Shown here: in pieces, positions 27,026 through 39,109 of the stretch | Position numbering within the stretch: position 1 is the first letter of the stretch | Layout: each line of letters begins with the position of its first letter | Origin: Mactromeris polynyma | Taxonomy: Eukaryota > Mollusca > Bivalvia > Venerida > Mactridae | Length of the DNA: 64,000 nt | Reading direction: 5' to 3' | NCBI GenBank assembly: GCA_032209605.1 | Contig: JASFXZ010000001.1 | Coordinates: 13,286,256-13,350,255 of the forward strand | The notes under the pieces: model-generated | Told to the model about the DNA's origin: nothing | Databases searched by the model: none | Seen by the model: the letters and a program-made list of their open reading frames with translations, nothing else | Position numbers and translations under genes: made by a program

Positions 27026-27484
27026 GCAAATTAGGTCAGAATAAGTAGGGTAACAAGAGTGTGAAATTTGGTTGAAGCTACATAAGCAATTTCAAACCAA
27101 ACTCTCCAGACATGCTCTGGAAACTAATGGTTTATTGCATTCTTTGAGTAAAAGTTACTTTGAACTTCGTTCCATAAGGCTGATTCTTGTGAGCAATACA
27201 TTTTTCATTGATTGTGGACATTTCATATTAACATTATGTTTATATGTCCGTCGTTATATATGTAAAATCATGGAGTCAAAGAACAACAACACCAGATACA
27301 AAGTCTCTAAGAATCGCAAGCAATATGGTAATCCCCTACCGGCATAAACAGTGAGAATACCATACATAAACGTTTTGTTGTAAAGTTAATATTAATAGGG
27401 ACAATTTTCATAAGATTTAAAATATGAGATGTACATGCAACGCGCATTTTATCTAATAAGTTTTTAAGTTCTTAACTCTATTAC

Positions 27485-27595
27485 CTTGACCTCAGACTGT
27501 ATGTTTGTCTGAAGGCTTGTTTCACTTTCACCCTAAATTAACATTGGTCATGACATCAGTGATGGTGACATGGCCTATATTCAACTGAGGTTGTG
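27485..27595 (-). pseudogene. Decayed, truncated middle exon of the RPA-like gene (copy 2)
   Basis: The donor region and first ~110 bp match exon 5744-5529 with indels. The sequence then jumps to the part homologous to 7370 of copy 1, so the rest of this exon and the whole first coding exon are deleted. Confidence 0.8.
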
Positions 27596-28680
27596 ATTGT
27601 GAAGTGCACTGGAAAATAAACCAAATCAACAACAGGTCAGATAACCCACCAATTAACAGAACAGATTTAAAGAATCGCTTTGCGGACAATAAATATCTTT
27701 ATCAATCAATTTTTGTCACGAACCAATAATGTAATTGTAACAGAAAGTCAATAGTTCGAAAGAAACCGGGGCCGAATAAACAAAATAATAAGTAGGTAAT
27801 GCAATAATTATAACGTTGAAACTGGAAGTTTAAACATACGAAATAGCTTCTGAAGTATTGAAATAACAATGTATTGACTAAAAATAATACCATTCTTACT
27901 TATTAAAAGCTGCATGTGAACCTTTTCTGAAGGAAAATCGGGAGATTGAGACTCAAAACGGGAGATTTTTTTGTGTGGCTGAAATTTTGTAAATATCATG
28001 TCTTCAACCGTATCATAAGCTGTTAATAGCTATATTTTGCAAATTAACTCATAATCTGGGGATCATCCGATTAATAGAGTCGCCAATTAACAATTTTATT
28101 ACCGATTGTCATATCTAAATACAACAGAAACGAGTGAAACTTGAATGAACAACATGACAAGCGCGGGTCGTGTCGTATTGTGATCCATGTCACCAAGCGC
28201 TTGATTCCATGGTTTAGAGCGTCTATATAACCCCAAAAAATGTGATTTTCGGACTGGTATCCCGATTTTACACTTTGGCTATCAGTTTGACAAGTAATTT
28301 CAGCGAACCAGTAGGGATTGCACACACCAAAAATACCCCATAATAAAAATTCACGATGTTTACTTTAAAATCAGCTGTCAAAACCGGGAGTCTCCCGCTG
28401 AAAGTTGCAGAAAGAGCCCCAGGCGACGCAATACCAAAGGAAATCGCTAAATGCAAACCATTTAAGAATGCACACTATATAAGGTGGGAGAGGCGGAGTT
28501 ACGTCTGGATGGGCGGGACTTAGCTGTATGATTTTCGACGATGTAATGATATTTTACGCCTTCGCTTTAAGACAACTTGATACATCAATAAAATGCGATA
28601 ATTATCATAGGCTATAACCCTTTAATCATCCACGTTTATGATATAAAATACCAGACTAATTAAATAGAACAGACACTTAC

Positions 28681-28765
28681 CGTTGAATTTTCTTGCATCG
28701 GCGAGTGGTAACGACTGGCTTTTCAAGCTGTAAAGGTCACGATCGAAGCTCGATTCATACGCACG
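28681..28765 (-). pseudogene. 5' exon relic of the RPA-like gene (copy 2)
   Basis: The AACG/GTAAGT donor is conserved with that at 8910; upstream sequence has diverged. Sequence 28840-29230 downstream contains two ~190-bp diverged repeats of the copy-1 end region ('gtgttatcttatatcg' at about 28870 and 29089). Confidence 0.45.
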
Positions 28766-29264
28766 TACTAATAAATCAACATTTTCGAAATGTATTACAA
28801 TTTTTCTGTATAAAGATATGAAGAATAAAGTAAAGATTATTTTCTATACAAAACAAAGCAAAATGCCAATGTGTTATCTTATATCGGGTGTATCATCATC
28901 GAAATCGTCAGACTATTTCTTGTTGTTTTGGGGTTTTTTTCTGGAGTTGTGGGGTTTGCGCCGGAACTGGTATATTCATACGCACTTAAAACTACATCAA
29001 CATTCCCGAACATTCAATACAATAATTTTATTATAAAAGTATATTAAGAATGTACTATTTTCTATACAAAACAAAGCAAAATGCCTTTGTGTTATCTTAT
29101 ATCGTGTGTATTATCATCGAAATCTTCGGACTATTTCTTGTCGTATTGTTTTTTTTCTGGAGTTGTGGGGTTTGAGCCAAAACTGGACTATTTAGGGTGG
29201 CAAAGTTCGAAAACTGTATGAATACTAAAACCAGGCGCGCCTAAGGCGTACTTAGGCGCGCTGG

Positions 29265-30025
29265 TTAAAAATGATATCATACTGATCATTAATACATTAA
29301 GTTAATACAAACATATCGTAGTAAAACAATCATTTAAAAGTGTACAATGCAGGTTTTTAAATTTTATGAATTCACATTGCGATACAAGAATTATAGAATT
29401 TTATTCAATCACATTCATAACATACAATTATTTAACAAACAAAAAACAACACAAAATATTGAGGGGAAAATAAAACAAGTTAAAAACTTGAATCTACATG
29501 AGTCATGACAATCTGTTCAAAACTAATGAAAAAGTGTATAGAAATATAACATACATATTAATGTCCTCGACAGCATCTTCAAATGCCTGAAATAGAAAAC
29601 AGACTATAATTAAATACAACACAAAAATTGGTAATTATTGCACAATACAGATCAAATCATACACAGTAGGGCTGCAATGATACAGGTGTCTTACAAAACT
29701 AAAGGCTGCTTGTAAGTGGTACAGGTTATGAAGTGAACCTCTTAATTTTGTGATTATTTAGGGTTAAGTTATCAAACATTGAATCTTTCGGCTTTTAGTC
29801 TCTATATAATTTGAACTGATTTTTGTAATCGAGTTCACTGTTTCATATGATCTCAGTCAAGATTGACATTGTATTAAAATAGTGTTAATTATTTAATATG
29901 AAGAAACGTTTTTCCTGTAGATTCTGTTATGCATCTAAACCAATCGCTGAAATACAACATAATGTTGGCATAAATATCTTTGCTTGCAGTGACACTTTTG
30001 ATGGAAGGTAAATTCATTCAGCCAT
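29265..30025. other. Spacer between unit copy 2 and the TTAA element
   Basis: About 760 bp of AT-rich sequence. No gene, tandem repeat or recognised mobile sequence. Confidence 0.5.
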
Positions 30026-30029
30026 TTAA

Positions 30030-30042
30030 AGGTAGTGAGTGT
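30030..30042 (+). repeat. Left terminal inverted repeat of the TTAA element
   Basis: AGGTAGTGAGTGT, preceded by TTAA at 30026-30029. Similarity to the right end becomes weak after 13 bp (GATTTTAACGTCAAA against CACTTTATCAAAAAA). Confidence 0.75.
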
Positions 30043-31039
30043 GATTTTAACGTCAAATTCACTTATTCGCTGAAAACCGGCAAATTCACATACAATCAAC
30101 ATAAACTAACAAACATCAGCCAAAAATCCGAAAGATTTCAACTGGTTATTGATAAAATACGAGTTTTACCTGGGGTCAGCAAACCGAAAGTAACGCCGGT
30201 TGCGGAATCCTCGATCTATTTTTAAAGACTGTTCTGAGCATGCGCGCACAGCGTGATAATTTGTAAACAAGCAGTCAAGGAATCGCAAGAGTCTAGCTCT
30301 ACTACGTCTTCGGTAAGTATGTGTTTTTTTTGTATACAAATTAAAGAAAATACGAAAACTTAGATTTTGTTTATAATATTTGTCGTGAAACTTATTACCT
30401 ATCGAAGATTATAATTGTTCGATCGTCTATTATTGACTAGACAATTGCGCTAAGTGGGGGTCATCTCAAAACGATTTCTGTTCGTAACAATATGACGTAG
30501 CATATGACGTAGCGGACTTCGATCCGTGTACTGCCGATCAGATGTTTGACTGCCCGGTTTTACTTTTTGTAAAACTAGCTCATTATTGACGTACAATGTT
30601 TTCAACGAATTATAGCTTTGGTTATTCCTGTCCGTCCGTTTACGGGTCTGTATTTAACAAAATGTGGATATACTGCCATGATTGACCAGCATAGATCTAG
30701 ATAGATCTGCAAGGTTTTGGCAATATTTGATCAGTAGATTCTGTTAAAAAAGAAATTGCTTAACTTTGAAAGGGACATGTATGAAACTTGGTACGATCTA
30801 CCAGATATGGAAAAATGTGGATAATATGCAGGGCATGCTTTTGTTGTTATCGCATTCAAAATTCGCTGTGGCAATCAAGAATGGCCATGTTCATGCATTA
30901 TTAGTTTTCAAGGGGTGCAAATAACATGTACTTGCATAGTTAAAACCCATCTCTGTTTATAACCAATAATTAGTATGTTGAAAATTAAACATTAGACATG
31001 CAAATGAAGGAATCAAAAGTAGAAAGAGTGCCTGATCCG

Positions 31040-31290
31040 ATGTAGGCCTTTAACTCGGGACCCCCTAAACACTATGGCGCTCTACCAACTGAGCCAACCA
31101 ACCAACCAGCTTACCCACACCATTATACTCCTCCGACTTCCAGCATTTGAGGCTCAACCACCTTTAGCCATCAAACATCAATGCCACCGTTGAAGTAAAT
31201 CAAGGAAAATGCGCATGTGGGGCTCGAACTCTCAAACCCCTGAACACTAGTATGGCGCTCTGTACCATCTAACCCACACCACTAAATGAA
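31040..31290 (-). repeat. Two tandem tRNA-SINE fragments
   Basis: The reverse complement shows 'gctcagttggtagagcgcca' and B-box-like 'gagttcgagcccc'. A second, poorer copy follows about 190 bp on. Same family as 19553-19690. Lies in intron 1 of the P2RX7_C-like gene. Confidence 0.6.
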
Positions 31291-31717
31291 GGTCTGATAT
31301 AATTGACACTCGAGTGGTTTATTGAAATGGCCAATAGGTTGGTACAGCTACTGTGTGAATGGATTCTATTGTCAGTTGAGATATTACAGACAATCGGTCA
31401 CTAATATCTTTTTGACTTTGAAATACTTCAGTCAGTGCATTTAATTAATAAATTATTTAATTTACAGGACAATACAACACTTGATTACAGTTTTGATTTG
31501 CCAGTGAGAGGTGTAAGAGGGGGATGTGTGACGAAGAGAGGAAGGGGTAGAGGAGGTAGCGTGAGGGGAAAGAGGAAGCAGAGGGGCAAAAGACTAGGTG
31601 GTGGGGATGCTGAGCGACTCCGAGAGTTGGCAGAAAATAAGAAGCAACTTGCTAATGTAAGTGTTACTATTTGAACAAGCATATGAGTGTGACCTGCTAT
31701 AATAATTAATGTATCAT

Positions 31718-31925
31718 GATAAGGGAGGCACAGTGGTCGAAGAGTAGAGCACCCGACTCCTGATCCAAAGGTCGTGAGTTCGAGCTGCGCAATGAGCTGG
31801 GTTTCATTACAAACTTCACAAGCCCTAAATTTGGTGCGGGTACTGGTTGGTAGCCAGGAAGCAGTCATTAAGTGAGATAAGTATAAGTTGTAAGAATTTG
31901 TTTCACAATCTATGTAAAACAAATC
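31718..31925 (+). repeat. tRNA-derived SINE, family 2
   Basis: Head 'ggcacagtggtcgaagagta' and B-box 'ggtcgtgagttcgag', followed by a body with 'gtagccaggaagcagtcat' and 'ttgtttcacaatctatgtaa' that is shared with 58118-58290. Confidence 0.75.
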
Positions 31926-32458
31926 AGTTTTAAATATAAGATGATATTCTTCAAAGGTGTTGATTGCATTACTGAAAATGGTTGTGTATTAGGCCCTGTC
32001 AACTATTTATTTTTTGAAAGTCTCAATTATTTTCCAATTCTGAGTTATTATGTCTCCCTCTCTCCCACTGTTTTTGTCTTCCGTGTCTGTCTGTCCATCA
32101 TTCTGTCCGTCCGTCCACTTTTATCTTGTCAGCAGTGAATGAATATTGGGAAGAAGTTGCATTTTTTTGGCATACCTGCTCGACTTGATTGGAGATTTTG
32201 TTTAATTATTTTCAGGAACTAGTTGATAAACTAGATGAACTTGAAGCGAAAGAGTTATTAAGAAAGGTAGCACAGAAGATGCCATCTGTGCTGCTGGACA
32301 TTTCTGCGACCTTATCCCGACAGCATGCACCAGAACCTGAACCATTAGGTAGCCAAGACTGGTCGTCTTGGTGCATCTGCCAAAGGTGCAGAGAAATGCC
32401 CACTGACAGAGAATGTGTGTTGTGGAATGGACCAAACCTGTGCTCAAGTGTTCAGCCT

Positions 32459-34740
32459 GTAAGATCTATATCATAGTGTAGGTTTTACACACAAAATAAA
32501 TGTCCAATTGTATGTACATGCCTTAGCTTTTGTTTTTTACAGTTTTCTTGTAACTTATACAAATCGGTCTTGGCTCTATAGTAAGCATGAAGTGGTTAGC
32601 CAAGCAGAAGAAAATTAACCCATTAGTGTTCAAACAAATTTTATGTACGGGACATTACACATTATGCTCTCGTTTTATGTCATATGATACAAATGTGTTA
32701 TATGTAATAAAACCCTGCTATTCATACCAGATGTGAGAATACTCAAAAAAAGAAGAGATCAAATGTCAGGAAATACCCACCGAGCTATAACAAAACATTT
32801 TTGCATTTATGGAGCAATTAACTTTTATTCCATTAATCTTAAAAAACAAGAAATCTGTCAATATTTAACAGTCATAGGCTAACAACAATCACATCTTATA
32901 TGGTAAACTACATTAGGTTTATGGTACAGAGAAGTTTTCTTTGTGAACAGGTCAACATGACAGATGTGTAATTCACTTTTCACAACCCAACAAATATTTC
33001 AACTTGATATTGGTTGACCTTGTACATACTAATACAGAAAGAGATTAGTGAAAAATAACTGAAATCCAAGTTTACATATTTCTTACAGTGTTGAATACAG
33101 TCTGTCCTCTTTCATTCAAATGCATCAGATCCAAAATTTTACATAGAATGATATGATTTTCGAATAGCCCATTTCAATTTTGATGTGCGTAACTATATAC
33201 ATCGGAACCTGATATTTATTTCGGACAATTCGGATAGAAGGTTGTCGAAAGAACGAGGTCTTACTGTAAAGAAGCAGGAATTATTGTAAAGCAAATGTAC
33301 TAAACAAATGACACAAACTGCAAGTACTATAACGAAATTACATCTCTAAAGACTAGGGCCTTGATATAGTTCCTAATAGTCTGCAAGCTCAAACATTATA
33401 ATTATACATATGTTGAAAGTGACTATGTCCCTTTCGCCGTTGTTTTTGATGAGTAAGAATAATTTAGCTACATACACAGGATAATACTCAAGTTCCCCTA
33501 CATACTTTCCTTCAACACACCCACTTTGAAATCTCTGAACAATCTCGGTCGAGGGTCCTCATTAATCTTTCCTGTTGTTATTTCAAAATCGAATGGGTGG
33601 TTTCGGAAATGCATTTTTTTAAAATACCCACTGTATACATAAAGGGAATGAGTCCATGCCCTCCCTAGCGACCATTTTAGAGTATTGCAATAATCTGGCC
33701 AAAAGCCTGTGTAATGAATATTTGTGAAAAATTATCTCAAAATATACTTTATAATACATACGTCAAAAGCAAGTGACAGAAACCTATAGTGGCCATGTTT
33801 TGTGAATATTCAACATAATCTGAACAATCATTGTATCAAATTGTATAAAGGAACGTTGCAATCAAATTACAGGAAGATCAGACCAGTTATCTCATTCTCA
33901 TAAGAGTTTGAAGTTGTTCCTTCATGTGACCATCTGACCCTTTTTCGACTAACCAAATATAACAATATATATGGAAGTCAACACCAAGAAGCACAGTGAG
34001 TGATCACAAAAGCTCAACCTGAGAACATGCACTTTTGAGCCGAGTACAATGAACTATATGTATACCATGAAACAGTCGTAAAAGGAAAATGTATTATGAT
34101 AATGAAATAAGTAAAACCGAATGATCATAAATCCGTCGCATAAAAACTCAATATTCTAGATTCAAAAATGCATTGTGTCTATGCCAACTCTCTCGTGTAT
34201 GAGGAAGAACAATTATACAATTTTTCAAGGCTATGGTTATGTAATTGTACAAAAATAGGACACATGTTATATAAATTATTTGCAAATAAAATTCAGGTAG
34301 CACACACACAGTCGACAGTTATGACTTTGTATGTTGTTTCTGTTGTGTTTAAAGTAACAATCTGTCTTACACCAACTGAAAATACTATACAAAACGGTTG
34401 TAAAATATTGTTTCTGTTTCAATAACAAAAGAGAGTGAACGCCACATATATAAGACAGTGCTTTTCCACACAGACCTCAAGGAAACAACAATCCATGAAA
34501 CACAAGGCATTTCAGGAGGCTCAATGGTTTATACATAAGGGAACAGCCGTACTGGATAACTAGGAGAATCAAAGAGGACAAACATCAGGGGACTTTATGG
34601 ATGGAATACATCACAGGACAAGTCAAGACAACTGGCAACAATAGGCCGAAACTTGGGAGAAAATAACATAAGTGATATAATTGCACAGGGGAAAGGGAAA
34701 TTTAACATACAATTCAAACACAAATAATAAGAAGTCACAA
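32459..34740. other. Convergence zone between the two genes of the TTAA element
   Basis: No further exon of either gene was recognised. Two diverged BIV160-like satellite units lie at about 33600-33960 ('gtatacataaagggaatg', 'cctagcgaccatttt'). The rest is AT-rich without convincing coding sequence. Confidence 0.5.
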
Positions 34741-35026
34741 TTATTCTGTATTAGTTGAGGGTCTTGGCCATTTTTCCAGTCGAGACTGGTATTTCCTTAC
34801 AATGGCTTCTGTGGGAGGTGGTGATGATGGAGCAATGGTGCGCGACATCCTCATTGGTTCGTCTGGATCCTGAATCACATTTCTGCTTATAGGCTGTTCT
34901 TTGTGGTGTGCTGTGTACGTATTGACAATTTGTAGCATTATTTCGGGAATGTATTCACATGTTTTTGGAACTTTCACAAACTTGAAGGTCCAGTGATTCG
35001 CTGCTTTTGAATATGTCCTACTGTAG
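34741..35026 (-). CDS. C-terminal exon of the Kolobok-like gene
   Basis: Acceptor TCTTTGTAG. Encodes SRTYSKAANHWTFKFVKV, TCEYIPEIMLQIVN, SRTIAPSSPPPTEAIVRKYQ and stops after PSTNTE. The phase-2 join to 35608-35513 gives ETYYSRTYSK without a break. Confidence 0.75.
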
Positions 35027-35512
35027 CTACAAAGAAAATTGTAAAAGTAATTTTTGAAGACATTAACACCAATGACTACCTGTAAAGACATATAGTGAAA
35101 AAGAATTATACACAACTACAAGAATGAAATTCAAATAATAAAACCCACATAAATATTATTCAGGGATAAGAATGATCACTGGGCAAAACTGAAAACAACT
35201 GCAACTAGAGGGTCGTGAGCAAAGTTGTTAATTCCCAACAGGTTAAGAATATCACTATGATTATAATGTATACATTTCTGGAAAGAATATTTTTGGAAGT
35301 TTCCACTATATACGTTCAGGGGAAATGGTTCTGCTCCCCATTTTTTTTATTAATTAAATTTTTTGGACAATCAAAACCCTAAGATTTTTGTAGAACCCCT
35401 AAGTATTAAGTATATTAAAGTTTTCTTGTAATTTCAAGTATGTAAATGAACCAATACTTTTAGTTTTTTTAGTGCATAAAACTTTCTTGTGTACAACACT
35501 ATGCATACTTAC

Positions 35513-35608
35513 TATGTCTCTCCGTTCTTGTTTTTTCTAAGAGGTCTATCAATGTGATACATGTAATCAATAGCAGCCAAATATGATCTGCGTCCATACA
35601 CTGGAAAC
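35513..35608 (-). CDS. Penultimate exon of the Kolobok-like gene
   Basis: Acceptor CATTCAG, donor TA/GTAAGT. Encodes FPVYGRRSYLAAIDYMYHID and RPLRKNKNGET. Comparable multi-copy proteins carry a similar 'ArxxLAalDYN' stretch after the catalytic region. Confidence 0.75.
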
Positions 35609-35639
35609 CTGAATGATAGAAAATAGTAAATCTTTTATA

Positions 35640-36590
35640 TTTTGCTACACATACTAGTTTACTGTAAACAAGATGTCAAAGGGCAACGTCAAGCCAGCTA
35701 ATTGTCAAAAGATGAAGAGAATAGGGATATATAATGCTGTAAATTGCACATCTATTTTATTTATTCTCAAAGTAATGGTCCAATATGTCAAGCCCACAGC
35801 AGCGGGCTTAACAAAAACTTGTGCCGAAAAGACTCATGGTAATAATCTGAAGTTCCAACTTTATGTCACACTGATAATTTCCCCATTTTCAAGAACTAAA
35901 AATGTAGATTTTTCGGTATAGAGAAGAAGGGACACAGTGTATTTTTATCCCCCCCCAGACGACCATCACTGCAGCACGGATAGAATTTCACAGCTTGAGA
36001 ACTGCTATAAGAGGGCATAACACCTGTCAACTACCGTACCATACTGTATTACCATACTATCGCCTACTCAGCGATAGGCCCTGTCGTAAACAGCTAATTG
36101 TTTTAATCATTGTTGGTCCTTTTTCTATTCAAATCAGTAGGCTTCAAATTCAAGGACTTTTAAAGACATGTGCGAAACTTGTTAATATTTTTGGTGCAGA
36201 ATTTGAGAAAAAAATATGAAAATGTAAAGTTCTCATGTGCCACCACAAATGTTATTCATGTGGATGGAAAGGATCAAAATTTTCCGGACATAAAATAAGA
36301 ACAGAAAACGACAACCAATGATGTAGGATGTAAAAAAAAGAGTGAGCATTATTTACACATATAACACTACATTACATTTAGGAAAATATGAAATAAAATC
36401 AATAAATACTTTTGTTAAAGACTTGCACATTAAACAAATAAACTAATTGTGTCCACAGATATGGACTTTTAAGTTGAACATTTGTAGATTGCAATAAATA
36501 TCAAACCATTCCTAGAATATCAGTGGCTTACAATTTAACGTCTGCAGGATGAGTAAATAATTCAACAAAAGTTTGAAGGTATTTGTGATA
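35640..36590. other. Gap where the transposase WH/third-acid segment should be
   Basis: Both strands were read for a His-Ser-Trp-Asp-x-Trp-His type motif and flanking exons, and none was found. The sequence is AT-rich with a C-run at about 35950, and looks like replaced or eroded intron. Confidence 0.5.
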
Positions 36591-36598
36591 CAACTTAC

Positions 36599-36832
36599 TC
36601 ATTATCGAGTAAATCTGCGTGTGTGCGTCAGTAACCACTTCTACATTTACTCCAGCTCCAAGTATGTCAGCCATGGCTCTTTCAAAACCTTTTGCCTCCA
36701 TGCGGCCAGACTTCAGCTGGACCTCTCTCTTGTCTATAACTTCCATGGCTAGAATTTTTTTACCATCCTGGTTCATCATGGTATATGTACAGAAGTTGGC
36801 AGTGATTCCAGGACTGTCCATTCTTCCATCTC
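36599..36832 (-). CDS. Catalytic exon of the Kolobok-like gene
   Basis: Acceptor GTTGTAG, donor ATGA/GTAAGT. Encodes DGRMDSPGITANFCTYTMMN, ILAMEVIDKREVQLKSGRME and GVNVEVVTDAHTQIYSIM. Asp in GDGRMDSPG and Asp in VVTDAH are the two visible acidic catalytic candidates. This is the best preserved part, with no stops. Confidence 0.85.
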
Positions 36833-36956
36833 CTACAACAGTACAAAATAAACAATCAAACATGGGACTTGTATTTATAAGAAGGGAGTAGTGCAGATGA
36901 AAATACACTTTGTTATAACTAACACCACTATTTACTTAAATATAGGCTATGCATAC

Positions 36957-36996
36957 CATCGACTTTTTCTATGATAAAAGTGACTTCAGCATAGTG
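36957..36996 (-). CDS. Short exon joining the catalytic exon
   Basis: Acceptor TTGCTTACAG, donor GATG/GTATGC. Encodes HYAEVTFIIEKVD; its leftover G completes the Gly of GDGRMD in the next exon. The 5' border could lie further upstream (TTCAATTAG at ~37020). Confidence 0.55.
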
Positions 36997-37087
36997 CTGT
37001 AAGCAAACCACAGAGCAGCACTAATTGAACAATGGTACATTCTGAATCAATACAATAAATTATTATGATAATAAGACACAAATATAC

Positions 37088-37254
37088 ATGTATGTTAAGC
37101 CAACCCGAAGAAATTTGAACAGCAGTGCAACTTTGGCATAATTGTTGCCCGACAAGATGATTGATGCAGCCATATGAAAATTTCCTAGCATTACCCCGTT
37201 TGGCAGGACAGGTTGTCTGGACCAGGTGTAGTTTGAATGTGCATTTTTGCACTC
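37088..37254 (-). CDS. Exon with LSGNNYAK block of the Kolobok-like gene
   Basis: Acceptor AAAGACAG. Encodes ECKNAHSNYTWSRQPV, then GNFHMAASIILSGNNYAKVA and LLFKFLRVGLT. Family members have a similar Trp-x-x-Gln-Pro and Ser-Gly-Asn-Asn sequence before the catalytic region. There is no ATG in this frame. The donor is uncertain because no choice gives a clean phase with the next exon. Confidence 0.7.
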
Positions 37255-38071
37255 CTGTCTTTATCAAGAAAATATTTGTAAGATAAACTATATAAGACTG
37301 AAAATTAGATATCACAAAATCTGCCACGTAAATTTCATATACCTAATTAATCTTACATGAACTGAGATAATCAACATTCAGAACATGACATTGAATGACT
37401 TGTTGGCTGGATTATCTAGCATCTCATGTTTTCTATTATTGAAATTATGAATACAGAAATATCCTGAAAACTACATTGAGTTATAATGTCTGTACATATC
37501 ATGTCTCTCAGTGGACGTTGTGAATGAAGCCACGTTTATAGAATTAATATATTTCATTCATACAAATATCAAGTAGATGGACTTCACAGTACAACAATAA
37601 ATGCAACCTTTAATCAAAAACACACATAAGTAATGAAAATTGACGTAAAGGTCAGCATATAAAGTATCAAATATAACCTGGGTATATAAATACTTATTCC
37701 GCTTGAATGGTTTGTTCAAAATTAATGGAGATTATTTCACTATACAGTCAAAGCTGTCTGTAAAGACCACCATGGGAACAGCAAAATGTGGTCTTTGTTT
37801 ACAGGTGGTCTCTATAAACAGATTAAATATCATTGAAAATGGTCTGATTGGAGATAAAGTTGGTAGTCTTTGCAGACAGGTTTTGCAATAGTGGTCTTTG
37901 TTCGCAGGTGGTCTTTAACACAGGTTTGACTGTAACATGGATGAAAATCTCATCCATTAATTGAACCAAAGATGAGAACATCATTATCTGTCTATGTTAC
38001 AGAAATTTACTCTCAATACTCAATAATTTTCATTTCAATTATATCAGTCTATATGGGAATAAATAACCTAC

Positions 38072-38381
38072 CCATCTGAGCTTCCAAACACACCCTTCTG
38101 TGTGCCTCTTCACCTCTGTTTTTTCTTTGCACTTCGTACAAATGGTATATGGAAGAAGGTCGGTCAATCTCTGAAGACTTGAAGCCGACACCATAACCAT
38201 TGACTCCTCCTGGTCTGATGGTGTCACATGACATAAACCGATGGTTCCCTTAGATGCAACATCACTGTCTTTTTTACGGGTGGTTTCTTTAGATGTAATA
38301 TCACTGTCTTCTTCGTCGAAACCAATGTCATGCACATCAGCTTCCAAATCCATTTCCACAACTAGACCTTCAGGTGGTGCT
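38072..38381 (-). CDS. Large N-terminal-half exon of the Kolobok-like gene
   Basis: Acceptor TTCATTAG, donor TGG/GTAGGT, 310 bp. Acidic first half (EADVHDIGFDEEDSDI), then SASSLQRLTDLLPYTICTKC and a Cys further on (TEGCVWKLRW), a zinc-ribbon-like half completed by ECKNAH in the next exon. Phases with the neighbouring exons are correct. Confidence 0.8.
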
Positions 38382-38579
38382 CTAATGAAGTATTGACAAC
38401 ATATATTATGTTACCCTTTCAACAGCAATATAATTTACAAAGCAGATCTAATAATTAATGATTTGAAAGAAATCAGTTTTGTGCTATATATGCTATACAA
38501 GAATCATAATTATGATATTCTTGAAAAATGAAATAGTCATTATAACTCAAAAAATGGAAGCACATAAAACAGTAGAAAA

Positions 38580-39005
38580 ACAACATATGTGTCCATAGGA
38601 CATAATATGCCCCAACTTAAACATTAAACAAATGCTATTATTCTCCTAATAGTCTGTAAATGTGTATCAAAATTACCAAGTGAACAACAGATTTAGGGCT
38701 ATAACTTGGAACTTACAAGGCGGAGCCAAACATGAAACCGCACAACTACACATGCTGGTGAATATTCCTGTAAAGTTTTGTGAGTCTAGCTGATATACTG
38801 TTGGTTATATGCACGACACAAGATTGCATGCTCTGTATGCAATATGATCAATAAGTCAAGAGCCATAACTTTGCACGTACTAGGCGAAGCCAGACATGAA
38901 ACCCCATGAGCGCAACTACACATGCTGAAGAACATTCACTGTAAAGTTTTCAGATGGACAGACAAGGGCAAATCTATATGCCCCCCTTTTAGAGCGGGAA
39001 CATAA
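38580..39005 (+). repeat. Dispersed repeat, two ~190-bp units and 'gggaacataaaa' end
   Basis: 'gccataactttgcacgtact' / 'gctataacttggaacttaca', 'aaccgcacaactacacatgc' and 'aatattcctgtaaagtttt' recur about 180 bp apart. Same family as the array at 44620-45410. Confidence 0.65.
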
Positions 39006-39109
39006 AAACATGATCGGGGCTCAGCACGATGGACTTGACACAGCCAATGAAATATATTGAAAGGGAATGCAAATAAAATTTCTTTAAAAAAATACATGAC
39101 CTTAACCTC

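Larger units (their letters stand above)
16997..29264. mobile_element. Repeat unit copy 2 (decayed), same ends as 1321-9474
   Basis: Starts at TCAAAGGACT (16997, preceded by A) and ends at CTGG (29264, followed by T) after the GC hairpin at 29231-29264. Collinear landmarks shared with copy 1 include the left hairpin, the SINE, the terminal coding exon, part of the middle exon, the 5' exon donor and the terminal hairpin. Relative to copy 1 it lacks the fold-back element and about 1.7 kb including the first coding exon. It has gained the 3.5-kb THAP transposon, the 21766 repeat, a satellite block and the 24991-27025 element. It lies outside TTC39 and carries no TTC39 exon, so the duplicated block is the unit and not the host intron. 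Confidence 0.6.
30250..32458 (+). pseudogene. P2RX7_C-like (P2X7 intracellular domain) gene, frameshifted and truncated
   Basis: Three phase-0 exons: ..30312 (GTAAGT), 31468-31656 (TTACAG/GTAAGT) and 32216-32458 (TTTTCAG/GTAAGA). They encode ESQESSSTTSS, then an Arg/Gly-rich stretch (TKRGRGRGGSVRGKRKQRGK), a predicted helix ERLRELAENKKQLANELVDK, and LGSQDWSSWCICQRCREMPT. The last block is the start of the zinc-binding ballast domain of P2X7 receptors, found in many stand-alone invertebrate proteins. The expected Cys-Cys-Gly follows in the other frame (NVCCGMDQTC), so one base is missing near 32412. No second half of the domain (Tyr-Arg-Gln-Phe to Tyr-Thr-Gly-Phe region) was found, and no in-frame ATG exists in exon 1. 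No transmembrane P2X channel part is present. Confidence 0.75.

Noticed and set aside
29980..30225. Plus-strand open frame at the left end of the TTAA element
   Set aside because: It runs across the TTAA junction and terminal repeat, so it cannot be an ancestral gene of either the element or the flank.
31485..31922. 145-codon minus-strand open frame rich in Pro/Leu
   Set aside because: Antisense of the Arg/Gly-rich P2RX7_C exon and a SINE; composition follows from the opposite strand.
36619..36891. Plus-strand open frame opposite the transposase catalytic exon
   Set aside because: Exact shadow of the minus-strand exon, which has splice sites and conserved motifs.
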